A DNA stretch of 64,000 nucleotides from contig CM069606.1 in the NCBI GenBank assembly GCA_035771175.1, positions 30,650,816-30,714,815 of the forward strand, written 5' to 3'. Under the pieces are notes generated by a model. The model was not told the DNA's origin, searched no databases, and was given only the letters and a program-made list of their open reading frames with translations. The DNA comes from Paratinospora sagittata. Lineage: Eukaryota; Streptophyta; Magnoliopsida; Ranunculales; Menispermaceae. Shown here piece by piece: positions 1 to 10,537 of this stretch (positions are counted from its first letter, which is position 1; every line of letters begins with the position of its first letter). The position numbers and the translations under genes were made by a program.

Positions 1-132
1 TGCGGTGTTCCAGGGCACAAGAGGAGTGAGTGTCCACGTAGAGCATTTGCTACACAGTTCAATCCTATGCCAGTTGCTACTAGGGAGCAGGCCCGAGCTG
101 TTACACAGGTAGATCCTGAGGCTAGCAAGTAA
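1..132 (+). pseudogene. G1 gag 3' end, CCHC zinc knuckle
   Basis: Frame +1 opens inside gag. It shows one complete CX2CX4HX4C-type knuckle, CGVPGHKRSEC, at residues 1-11, followed by a basic and then Thr/Gln/Ala-rich linker. In retrotransposon Gag this knuckle binds the genomic RNA during packaging. The frame meets a TAA at 130-132, at the place where the related P1 element (33578-33943) reads through into the protease, so a single nonsense change separates gag from protease here. The remainder of gag lies before the window. Confidence 0.8.
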
Positions 133-627
133 TTGATCGAAGGTACTATCAGCATTTGTGATTCTTTGATGAATGTCTGGATTGCTGCTAGTTGTGTTCT
201 GTCTTTTATTTCTGGTAGTGTGGTACATAGATTGAGATTGTCTACTGCTAGGACTAGTACTCCGTTGATTTTGAGTACAGCGGCTAGTGAGAGGATTTAC
301 CCTAACATGGTATGTGTGGGATGCATTGTGAGATTCGAGGGCCACGAGATGTCTGTTGACCTTAGAGTCATAGAGTTCCTCGAGTTTGATTCCATTTTGG
401 GTATGGATTGGCTAGCAGCGTATCACACTCACATTGATTGCTTCGGCAAGAGGGTTGTCTTTCAGATCCCCGAACGACCAGTCTTTGTTTATCGAGGCAG
501 GACTGCATCGAGACCACCTACCCAGGGTAAATTAGCCACTGATGAGGTTGCTACGATGGCTAGTTTGAGGCCAGTGGATGTGGGACAGGGCATTCAGTTA
601 CCAGACATTCATGTAGTCTGTGAGTAA
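133..627 (+). pseudogene. G1 retropepsin-like protease domain
   Basis: This continues the gag frame with no shift. The segment LSFISGSVVHRL and the later FDSILGMDWLAAYH block are hallmarks of gypsy aspartic proteases, which cut the polyprotein. The catalytic Asp-Thr/Ser-Gly is gone: the P1 copy reads ILIDVGSTLFFIS, whereas here the residues before LSFIS are VWIAASCV, with no Asp. The enzyme is therefore dead even apart from the flanking stops at 130-132 and 625-627. Confidence 0.8.
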
Positions 628-1490
628 CCAAAGGTTTTTCTTGATGAGTTACCTGGCTTACCGCTTAAGCGAGAAGTAGACTTCATTACTGAGCTGATGC
701 CCGGGACAAAACTCATTTCCATTCCACCGTATCGTATGGCACCAAAAGAGTTGAATGAACTCAGAGCCCAGCTTGATGAGCTGATGGGCAAGGGATTTAT
801 TTCCCCTAATATGACACCTTGGGGAGCACCTGTGTTGTTCGTCAGGAAGAAGGACGAGAGTCTTCGATTGTGTATAGACTACCGTCAACTGAATAAGGTG
901 ACTGTGAAGAACAAGTATCCACTTCCTCGCATTGATGACTTGTTTGACCAACTGATTGGGGCCAAGTTCTTTTAGAAAAATAACTTGAGGTCTAGGTATT
1001 ATCAGTTGAGGATTAGAGATGAGGATGTGCCGAAGACTGCTTTTCGGATGAGGTATGGACATTACGAGTTTATGGTGATGCCCTTTGGTTAACTAATGCA
1101 CCAATTATGTTCATGGATCTGATGCAGAGAGTGTTCAGGCCGTACCTTGACCAGTTCTTTATAGTCTTTGTCGATGATATCCTAGTATATTCTAAGACTA
1201 GAGAGGATCATGAGCGTCATCTCAGAGTTACTTTGCAAACTTTGTTGGAGCATAGGTTGTATGCCAAGCTGAGCAAGTGTGACTTCTGGATAACTAAAGT
1301 GAAGTTTTTCGGACATGTGGTTAGTGTAGAGGGTATTTCAGTAGATTCTGCTAAGGTTGAGGCGATCACTGGTTGGCTAAGATCTACCACAGTGACAGAG
1401 ATTCGTAGCTTTCTGGGTTTAGCTGGCTATTACAAGAAGTTCATGAAGGCTTTTTCCACCCTAGCCGCACCATTGATTAAGCTAACTCAG
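628..1490 (+). pseudogene. G1 reverse transcriptase domain
   Basis: Typical gypsy RT blocks appear in order: [48 protein letters not shown], then [10 protein letters not shown] (catalytic Asp pair intact, about 1168-1197), and [11 protein letters not shown] in the connection region. Frame +1 stops at 973-975, and the reading frame changes near 1090 (about one base lost in the PFGLTNA block); the rest is read from 1107. RT copies element RNA into cDNA in the virus-like particle. The domain is non-functional because of the stop and the shift. Confidence 0.9.
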
Positions 1491-1961
1491 AAAAATGTGA
1501 CCTTCACATGGTCGAATGCCCGTGAGAAAGCTTTCAGTGAGTTGAAAAAGTGGTTGACTACAGCTCCAATATTAATCCTTCCAGAGCTTGGGAAAGAGTT
1601 GGTGATTTATACAGATGCATCACTCTTAGGTCTGGGATGTGTACTGATGCAGGAGGGTCGAGTGGTTGCATATGCATCTAGACAGCTTAAGGTGCATGAG
1701 AACAATTACCCTGTGCACGATTTGGAGCTGGCAGCCATAGTGTTTGCACTGAAGCTAGGGAGGCATTACCTTTATGGTGAGAGGTTCACTTTGTTTTTTG
1801 ATCATAAGAGTTTGAAGTATCTCTTTGATCAGAAAGAGTTAAATATGTGGCAGAGGAGATGGCTCGAATTACTTAAGGATTTTGATTTCTCTTTGGAGTA
1901 TCATCCTAGCAAAGCCAATGTTGTGGCTGACGCTTTGAGCCGTAAGCGAGCAGAGACTTAG
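1491..1961 (+). pseudogene. G1 RNase H domain
   Basis: Gypsy RNase H, which removes RNA from RNA/DNA hybrids during reverse transcription. The usual acidic residues are all recognisable: YTDAS near 1609, [14 protein letters not shown] near 1720, [11 protein letters not shown] near 1801 and VVADALSRK near 1930. The frame is open from 1107 to the TAG at 1959-1961, so this is the best preserved part of G1. The stop falls in the RNase H to integrase linker, where the P1 copy is open. Confidence 0.9.
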
Positions 1962-3298
1962 GTGGTTACTTTTTAGATGGCCCAGCAGTGACATTTACTT
2001 GAGAGAGTAACTATGATGAGTATACACTCGGATGCACCACGTAATGAGATGTGTACTTAGATGCACGTGCAGCTTGCAGATGCCCATATTCAGAGGGTTA
2101 AGGATCTACAGGAACATTGTCCGGATTACGACATGTACTGTAGATTTACAGACAATGCTGACCGAGCCGATTGGCAGAAAGGTTTAGATGATGTCTTGTG
2201 GTTTAAAGGGAGACTATGGATCCCATATGATGCTGAGTTGCGTGCTGAGATACTTCGAGAGGCTCACAAGTCTTAGTATACTGTTCATCTAGTTGCTACT
2301 AAGATGTATCGCGATATAAAAAGGTCTGTGTGGTGGCATGAGATGAAGAAGAGTATAGCTGATTATGTGCAGAGATGCGAGGTGTGCCAACAGGTTAAGG
2401 CTGAACACCGGAAGCCTAGAGGTCAGATGCAACCATTACCCATACCCGAGTGGAAATGGGAGCACATTACGATGGATTTCATCATGGGATTGTCGAGGTC
2501 TCAGGGCAGATTTGATGTCGTTTGGGTTGTGGTCGATAGATTGACCAAGACTGCACACTTCCTTCCTATGAGCGCCAAAGACTTTGTGGATAAACTGAGC
2601 AGATTATATGTGAGAGAGATTGTGAGACTTCATCAAGAGCCCTTGTCTATCGTGTAGGATAGAAATCCACAATTTACGTCGAGGTTTTTGGCAGGCTTCG
2701 CAGACCCGATTTGGGACTCGTCTCCGACTTAGTACAATGTTTCACCCTCAGATGGATGGTCAGTCCGAGAGAGTGATTCAGATACTGGAGGATATGCTCA
2801 GCTCTTGCATTTTAGAGTCTGGTGGTGGTTGGGGTGAGCATTTGCCCTTGTGTGAGTTTGCTTACAACAACAGTTATCAGGCCAGCATCGGTATGGCACC
2901 GTATGAGGCTTTGTATGGAAGACCCTGTAGATCTCCAGCTTGTTGTTGGTACGAGGTGGGTGATACGCAGTTATGGGGCCTTGATGCAGTTGTTGAGTAG
3001 ACAAAGAAAGTCAAGCTGATTCGGTAGTGGCTGAAGTCGGCTCAAGACAGGTAGAAAAGTTATTATGACAACCGACATAGGATGTTGGAGTTTGCCATGG
3101 TAGACTTAGCGTTGCTTAAAGTCTCACCACGCAATGGTCAAACGAGGTTCGGCGTCAGGGGGAAACTTGCCCCTAGGTTCATTGGACCATTTCGGATTGT
3201 TTAGAGGATTGGACAAGTAGAGTACAGGTTAGCTCTAACTTCTTAGCTCGAGGGTTTTCATGATGTATTTCATATATCGACGCTGAGTTAGGGAGAAC
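1962..3298 (+). pseudogene. G1 integrase, C-terminus deleted
   Basis: A stop-riddled integrase. The zinc-binding N-terminus (His-Cys-Cys part YVQRCEVCQQVKAEH near 2365) is followed by the catalytic core: ITMDFIMGLSRSQG near 2468 holds the first Asp, DRNPQFTSRF near 2659 the second region, and the MDGQSERVIQ block near 2752 the Glu. FAYNNSYQASIGMAPYEALYGR and the GPF-type block near 3185 follow. The protein runs out around 3290 (HDVFHIS), and the polypurine tract and LTR follow at once. P1 has about 200 further bases of chromodomain-like sequence at this place, so a deletion is inferred. Confidence 0.85.
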
Positions 3299-3320
3299 TG
3301 TAACGCCCGTACCTTAGGAT

Positions 3321-6098
3321 TGTCACAACCCACTGTACGTGACGTCATGACTGGCACGGAACCCTCGGGTATACCCTCCGGCGATACACCCCGCGTCCCA
3401 TCAGCCTAACTTAAACACAAATCCCAAATACAAATGATCCTATATAACATCCATCCAAACATGATCAACAACAATAAATATTACATCTCCAAAATACCAA
3501 CTATAAAATTCCAAAAATTCAAATAATATAAAACCATACACATCCCATCTATGTGTTAATTATATATATGTTAGGTGTTATTATGTACATAATATTAAAA
3601 TACAAAAGTGTACAACACCTATATCAACAAAATAATGAAAGGAAAGCTCCACAGTCAAGCCTTCCCTTTCCCCTTCCTATCAGAACCTGAAAGGATAAGG
3701 ATGAGGTGTGAGCTAGAACAAGCTCAGTGAATTTCTTCTACAAGTGGCTACATATATGTGCATTTATGTAAAACATGTCAAGAGCATTAAAGTGTTTGAA
3801 ATAACATGATATAACATGGTGATGAAACAAGATTACATACATGCTAATATAATGCATCATGTCATAACAAGACAACGCATACCATTTAAAAAACATGCAA
3901 TGCAATCCTAACACCTCCTAGGTAAGAATCAATTCGGGAACACGAGTGCGCGAAACCCATGCCCGAACGACCTCTTAACCGTATTCTAATAGGAATTTCA
4001 GCACGTCACCGATTTACAATTCTTTCCAAACCCTATTTCAGGTCTAGGTGAACCATGGCTGCGCCTACCCTTAAAACCCTCTGCCAGGTCCAAGACTTAC
4101 AAGACTTCCCTAAGAAAATCAAAACTATAAGACCCAACCAAATTACTAACCCAATGGAATATGCTCAAATTCATTTCATGAATCAATTAAAACATGCATA
4201 TGCCATATCCATATATATATATATATATTTGAAACAAATTATATAATACAATGCCACGTATATGAAAACCAACAACTAAAGAGAACACTCACACTCGATT
4301 GGCAAAGTCTAGCCAATCCAATTTCCAATCTGCAAGCGAGTACTAGTAAGATCACAAATCACCTCACGCACCTCGACTTCCAACTAGCCCACTTGGGTTA
4401 CTCAAATCAATTAGAATTCCTACATAATACACATGGTTCATACAATACTAAAATCAGCCAAAGTATGCTAATAACCATGTTTAAACCCAATATCAAAGTC
4501 AACTAATGATTCTAGAATGGTTCGCCCATGAGCCAAATCTCTATTGTCCAATTTAACCCATTAACATCAAATTAAACTACACATAACCCAAATTGAATGC
4601 CATAGGTTGATCCCCTTGATCTCAAACACTATAATATAAAGCATTCAATCATATTAAGGGTTAATTTGACTATTCATCTAGTCAATTTCACCAATTGACT
4701 AAGTCTTGGTCAAAATCCCCAATTTGGGCAATACATAGCCTAAGGTCAAATTAAACTAAGTCTTTCAATTTTAAAACAAGTCCAAACATTCTAAATACAT
4801 AATTCTATCCAATTTGGGTTCAATTAAACAATCCCCAAGTAAATTTTATCAATTGACTCGATTTGGGTCAAAAGCCCCAATTTCATGGAAATCCCCAAAT
4901 CACATGGAAATTGTCAATTTACATGGCCTAAGCCAAAATTACTCTACAATAGGGTTTCCTCTACTTAAGATCATTAAATTAGAGTGTCATACATCCATAT
5001 TTATTCATCAATTTCATCTAAATCACAAGAAATCTGAATAGGGAACCCTAGGTCAAAATTCTAGTTTAAGTCAAGTCTATAAAACCCCTCCAATTTCTTG
5101 TTAGAAATTTGGGGTTTTACCATTTTTAGACTCCCAATGTCTTCTAGATTAACATATCCTAATCTCAAGACCCAAGTCCAACATTGGATTTCTTACCTCT
5201 CCCTTAAATTTCAGGATCCAAGAGTGGAAAACACTCATTATATGTTGGTTGAGGTTAGGGAAGGTCATTAGTATGAAAAACAAGCATAAATCAACCCATA
5301 CATGAAAACTCTAGACCAATAACCCTAGAATTTCGGATTCATAGAAACCCTAGGTTGAAAAATCGGTTTTCATGCATGTAGGAAAGTGATGGAAGGAAGA
5401 AAATGAAAAAGAAATGGGGAAGAATGTTTACCTTGGGTGATTCTTGAGCACAAATCACCAAAACCCTTCCTTTTTCCTCCCTTTTCTCCTCTCCTCCTTT
5501 TTCAAACTCTCTAAGACTCTTTGAAAGTGAAAAAAGTGAACAAGTGAGTCCAAAAATCGTGGTAGTTGCTTTTATAGAAAAAATTTAGGCCCACACTTAA
5601 AAACACACATAATAAATAGAAGGAACAGTTTCCTGCTGAAATTACTTTCACTTAAATACTCAATTTCTTGCAAATGACTCATCAATTTATCATCTTAACC
5701 ATTCAAAAGTTTTATGAGTCAGTTACCAACATTCTTGTAAAACAGTGTTTGGAGCCTTATAACTCAGAGTAAACAACTCCGATCAAGATTACCGTTCATA
5801 ATGAAGACCTATCAGAGAAGAATAAGCTGACAAAATTTTAGCTCAATCGGACAACGGATCTAGGAGATCAAGCCATTGATGTAATCGGTGACAAAGATTT
5901 CTTCCTCCATGGAGCAAGCTTCATTGATCCAAAACACCGTTTTTGACACGTTTTGACATCGAACGAGTCTTCGATCATTCTGAAACTTCATGCAAAGACA
6001 CTCGAACCAATGTGCTTCGAGCATCATATATGTATACGTACATGTATACGGGTATTCTAAGTGTCAAAATGACATCATCCTAAGGTACGGGAGTTACA
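3321..6098 (-). mobile_element. Solo LTR of the G1 family, inverted, TSD AGGAT
   Basis: On the - strand it starts at 6098 with TGTAACTCCCGTACCTTAGG and ends at 3321 with GTTGTGACA. Both sides carry the 5-bp duplication AGGAT (3316-3320 and 6099-6103). It contains no internal element sequence, so it is a solo LTR left by LTR-LTR recombination. It aligns in reverse with the host LTR: for example, 4285-4330 matches the complement of 7535-7580. Confidence 0.88.
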
Positions 6099-8093
6099 AG
6101 GATGACGTCATCTTGACTGTAGAGTACCCGCATACACGTATGTGTGTGTATTTGTAAGTGTTTCGATTTAGTAGGACCATGTCTTGAGTCCAAATGGGCG
6201 TGAAGATGTGAAAAATGAGTCTGGAACGCATTTTTACATAGAAATCAACCTATTATATGCGAAATTCCGATGTGTATTGACCGAGTAGCGAAAAGATGAA
6301 AAAATCTGAAAAACTGGAAACTGAAACACGTTTCAGTGGTGCTGGAATGCATTTCAGTGGTGCTGGAAGGCGTTTCACACTGGCCGAGAGGCTTCCAGGC
6401 CAAAAAAATCCCTGAAACGCGTTTCACCTAGGTAAAACGCAAAAAATGAGACTTTTTGTGTGGGCCCCACTTGTGACTTGCTTTCTATATACCCTCTTTG
6501 CCTTTCATTTGCACATTAGAACATTGAGAAAAGAGGAAAAGAATATGAGAGAAAAGGGAGGAGAAGCTAGGGTCTTGGTGCATTTTTGCTCAAAAATCCT
6601 CCAAGGTAACACAATCTTCCTCATTTTCTTCCTTCTATCTCTTTCATTTGTGCGCGCAAGCTTTCTTTTGAACTAGGGTTTGTTATGAATCCCGAATTTG
6701 TAGGGTTATTGACCTAGGGTTCGCATGTTTAGGCTATTTTAAGCTTTTTTATGATGTTAATGGTTTTCCCTAACCTAGAACAAAAACTAAGGTGTGTTTC
6801 ACACTCATTGAATCCTGGATTTGTGGGGGTGGTGGAAAAACACAAGTTGGACTTAGGCTTTGCGTGTCATATATGTGCATCTAGAGGCTATTGGTAACCC
6901 ATTGATGGTAAAACCCCCAATTTCTAGCAAGAAATTTGAAGAGTTATGTGTATTTTACCTAAACCTAGGTTATGGACTTAGGGTTTGCCATTGGATTTGC
7001 GTGTGATATATGTTGAAAAGATGGGTAAATGTGGATGTGTAGTGGTCCAATTTACTGATCTTGATGGTAGGAAATCCTAGGTGTAGTGCAATTTTGGCCT
7101 AGGCCATGTAATTTGGGAAAATTGCAATGAATTTGGGGATTTGCCCAAATTTGAGGATTTTGACCTAGTTGATGTCAATTGATCAAATTGACATGGAATT
7201 AGTCTAATTAACCCTATTTATGATTGAATGTCATGTTTTACAGTGGTTGGATCAACCTAGTCCATTCGATTGGGTTAAATGTGGGTTATTTGGGTGTTAA
7301 TTGGTTAAATTGGTCAATATGGGATTGGCTCATGTGTACGACCATTTTAGAATCTTAAATGCCATTTGATTTGGGTTTAAGCATGGTTGGTTTAGCATAC
7401 TTGGACTGATTTTCAGTTTTTGCATAAACCATTTTGTTTTCAGGATTTGGAATTTATCTAAGTAACCCAAATAGGTCAATTGGGGATTGAGGAGGTGCTT
7501 TGGGGTGATTTGTGGCATCCTAGTACTTCTTGTGGAATTGGAATTTGGATTGGCTAAGTCTAGCCAATCAAGTTGTGAGTGTTTCTTTATTTGTGATTTC
7601 TATATGTGGCATTGTAATATAAAATGTTTCAAATGCTTATCTAATGTAGTATGCATGATTTATTGAATTCATGAACTGTATTTGAGCATAGTCAGTTGGG
7701 AAAGCAGTTGAGTTATGTTGCATTCCCTAAGCTTAGGGTTCTTATGAAATCCCGTTGGGCCGATCGGGAATTCTCAATTGTGGACCTTGCAGAGGGTTTC
7801 AATGGTAGATGCAGACAGGATCTCCGGGAAAGGATTGACCCCTGTGACATGCCCGACCAATTGGAACTCCTAATAGATACGGGTAAGAAGTTGATCGGGC
7901 ATGGGTTTCGCGCACACATGGCCCTTGTATTGATTCTTACTCAAGAGTTGTTTAGGTTGCATATGCATGTTTATTAAATGGTATGCGTTGTTTTGTTTAT
8001 GACATGATACATTATATTGGTATGTATATAATCTTGCTTGTACCCATGTTATTTAAATGGTGTTAATGATCTTGCAATGTTTTACTTAAATGC

Positions 8094-8100
<7 letters not shown>

Positions 8101-8160
<60 letters not shown>
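8101..8160. repeat. (TA)n microsatellite
   Basis: An uninterrupted TA run of about 30 units inside the G1 LTR. The matching place in the inserted inverted copy (about 4208-4228) has only around ten units, so the run expanded after the two LTR lineages diverged. Confidence 0.95.
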
Positions 8161-8161
<1 letters not shown>

Positions 8162-8615
8162 GTTGCCACTTGTATAGAACATTCACTAAGCTTGTTGTAG
8201 TTTACCCCTCATCCTTATCTTTTCAAGATCGAATAGGAAGGGAAAAGGGAAAGCTTAGTTGCAAAGCATTTCCCTATACTTTTGTGACGTAGGTGTTTAA
8301 TACTTTTCCGTATTTATTTTAATAAATTTTACTATGTAACACCTAATGCTTATACTTAACATTTAGATAGGTTTGTACTTATGGTTAAGTATAATTTTGT
8401 ACTTTTGAACACTATGGACTTGGAGATAAATTTTCTGGTTGTCAATTTGGGTATCTTTTATATTGATGATCTATGTTTGTCCATGTGTTTGATATTGTTA
8501 TGTATTTGGGACTATGATGTGTGTTAGAAGGCTTATCGGGATGCCGTGTATGTCGAGGGAGGATATACACTGGGTTTCGTGTCGGTCATGACGTCACAGA
8601 TCGTGGGTCGTGACA

Positions 8616-9502
8616 AAAAAATGTGTTGATTGACCCATTTAGTGAAATGGATAGGTGTATGAGTGTAAGTCATACAATTTTTATAAAATAAACAATTGAA
8701 AACTCCTTAATTTGCATTCACATCTGGCTAGGCCCAGAATTAGGTTTTTAACCCTCACCAAAGTGGACTTCTTCAAGCCATGGGGTATAAGATTGGACTA
8801 TGTCTCAAGAACTAGTTTGTCCTCCTCATAAGTAATATAATATATATGTATGTATATATATAAATAAGATGCAACAAAAGTGTTGCATATTCGGTTGAAA
8901 AAACAAAAGTTGAAAAAAAAATGAAGTTAGCTATATAGTAAATAAAGCATCTGAGTTGTTATGCAAGATGTAATTAGCTTATCAGGATATAAGGGCATAT
9001 TGAGTTAGTGTGCAAGATGTAAGTGGCAGATGATACGTTCCTCCATTTATGGTTGTAAACTAGATCTTGCTTTGAATTGCATATTTTGGTTTGTGCTCAA
9101 GACTTTTCCATCGTTGTGCAAATCCAATTTGGATTGAGATAATTAGTTTGACTGAGTACTCTAGGTGTAAGAGAGCTTACCACATACCCTCAACACAAAT
9201 TGAAGTTTTAGGCCTAAGTCAGAATTCACTTTACACAAGGAGTTTAATATTATTTGCTTTATAAGAGTTTTATGCCTCAAGACTTGGAAGTTTTTCATTA
9301 GCCGGAAGGATCATAAACACTGAATCACCTATGCCTTGGATTTCAAGTATAATCCTAAATAAACGAGTTTGTGGAAGTGAACACTCATTTAGTTGGGAAG
9401 CATTTTCTTTTAAGGGTTTTTTTTCCTCTTTTCTTTTCCATTTACCTCTTTGGAATTCGTTCACATCTTTTCTAAGGGACTAGCAAAATGTTAGTAGGAG
9501 AG
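8616..9502. other. AT-rich non-coding stretch, no gene seen
   Basis: No coding support, no LTR ends and no RNA gene recognised. It sits between the end of G1 and a possible older LTR start. The sequence GGGACTAGCAAAATGTTAG near 9475 resembles the region just before the polypurine tract in Tat-type gypsy elements, so part may be the 3' tail of a very old element. That reading is from memory of the family and is weak. Confidence 0.4.
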
Positions 9503-10362
9503 TGTGATGAAATCACAATTTTGTATTTTTTTACCCCAATTTTTAATGATTTTAGGTTTAAAAATATAAAAAATAAAAAAATTCTTTAGGTCACATTTTA
9601 GAATTTTTAGAACATTTTGGGCTACTTTAGTAATGCATTTTTAGGAAATAAAATAATTTTTTTTCTCATTTCGCAGTAAGGTCATTGAGCTTTTATTTTT
9701 ATTTTTATGTATTTCTTTATTTCATTTATTATGGGCAAAAGTTTTGGAGTTTCCACCATTTATTTGTATGGAACAATTTTTGGGTAGATCTTTAGAGTAT
9801 TTTTTTATGTTCGTGTCTCACGTGGTCTTCAAGTATTTTTTTTATATATATTTTCAGGTGCAAAAACAATTTTTTTAAGCATCAAATGAGGAGATTATAT
9901 TTTTGGAAGATCCCCTCCACATATCTCTGTGTCATGGGCCAGATGCGAAGAAGTTCAGCTGCTACATCCAACAGGGCTGAAATAATCTTTTGCTAATATA
10001 AAGCCCTTTGATTAGATTCTCATCAACTTAAAAATTTTGAACAAAAGGGTCCACATGGTTGCAATTTTTTGCTAATATCAAGCCTTGATGAAGATTTAAT
10101 TGAGCTCATATAAAAAAGATGTCACATGTCAAAAAGAGAATTCTTTTTCCTTTAATTATTGATTGTTCTTTCTCTTGTTCTTTTTATTTTCTATTTTCAG
10201 TCACTTGCATGCCACATTTATTTATTTTTATCAAATTAATTGCATGTTGGGCTTTTATTTATTTATTTTTATCAAATTCTCGACACATGTCAAAATAAAC
10301 ATTTTGTTTATTTATTTATTTTGTTTATGTTGTTTATCAAATTAATTGCATTAAATGGTCTG
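9503..10362 (+). repeat. Possible remnant LTR, Tat-like, very AT-rich
   Basis: A purine-rich TAGTAGGAGAG is followed by TGTGATGAAATCAC, which looks like a polypurine tract/LTR junction. Downstream is low-complexity T-rich DNA with degenerate repeats: TTTGCTAATATCAAGCC-like at about 9990 and 10067, and TTTATTTTTATCAAATT-like units at 10220-10350. No second LTR end is visible. The call rests on the junction alone. Confidence 0.3.
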
Positions 10363-10537
10363 TGTGGCAGTTTGCATGTATTTTAACGCAAATTCTCGAC
10401 CATTCCAACATATTTTCACTTGCTGAAGTTAGGGAAAACCATAGCAACGAAAAGGGAGATAAGAATTGAGCTTGGGGGGTTGAAATCTAAGGTAAGGAAT
10501 GCCTTAATTGAGCTAAAAACTCTATTTTTGAATTCTT
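10363..10537 (+). repeat. P2 5' LTR, left piece
   Basis: From about GTGTGGCAGTTTGCATG onward this aligns loosely with the complement of the P1 LTR near 20760-20990 (GGCAGTTGCATG; AGGTATGG versus AGGTAAGG; ATTTCTT versus AATTCTT). The LTR then continues at 45706 beyond the inserted W element. The first few hundred bases expected of this LTR are missing or too diverged to recognise. Confidence 0.5.

Larger units (their letters stand above)
1..8615 (+). mobile_element. G1: 3' part of a decayed Ty3/gypsy (Tekay/Del-like) element
   Basis: The order zinc knuckle, protease, reverse transcriptase, RNase H, integrase on the + strand is that of Ty3/gypsy. The 3' LTR starts at 3299 (TGTAACGCCC) directly after a purine run (TTAGGGAGAAC) and ends at 8615 (GGGTCGTGACA). 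The 5' LTR and most of gag lie upstream of the window. The interior has many stops and at least one frameshift. The integrase C-terminus runs straight into the polypurine tract, so the usual chromodomain segment is missing. The 3' LTR is interrupted by a solo LTR at 3321-6098. Confidence 0.9.
3299..8615 (+). repeat. G1 3' LTR, split by an inserted inverted LTR
   Basis: The LTR pieces are 3299-3320 and 6104-8615, about 2.53 kb in all. They rejoin cleanly if 3321-6098 and one copy of AGGAT are removed. Ends are TGTAACGCCC and GTCGTGACA. Inside are four short palindromes of the type TGAAACGCGTTTCA (6320-6426, some decayed) and a long TA run at 8101-8160. Small open frames such as 7696-7977 lie within this LTR and are not genes. 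Confidence 0.85.

Noticed and set aside
7696..7977. 93-codon open frame in the G1 LTR
   Set aside because: It lies wholly inside an LTR and is not open in the inverted copy; no domain-like sequence.
8616..10362. A host gene between G1 and W
   Set aside because: No start, splice pattern or recognisable protein; composition and one junction point to old repeat.
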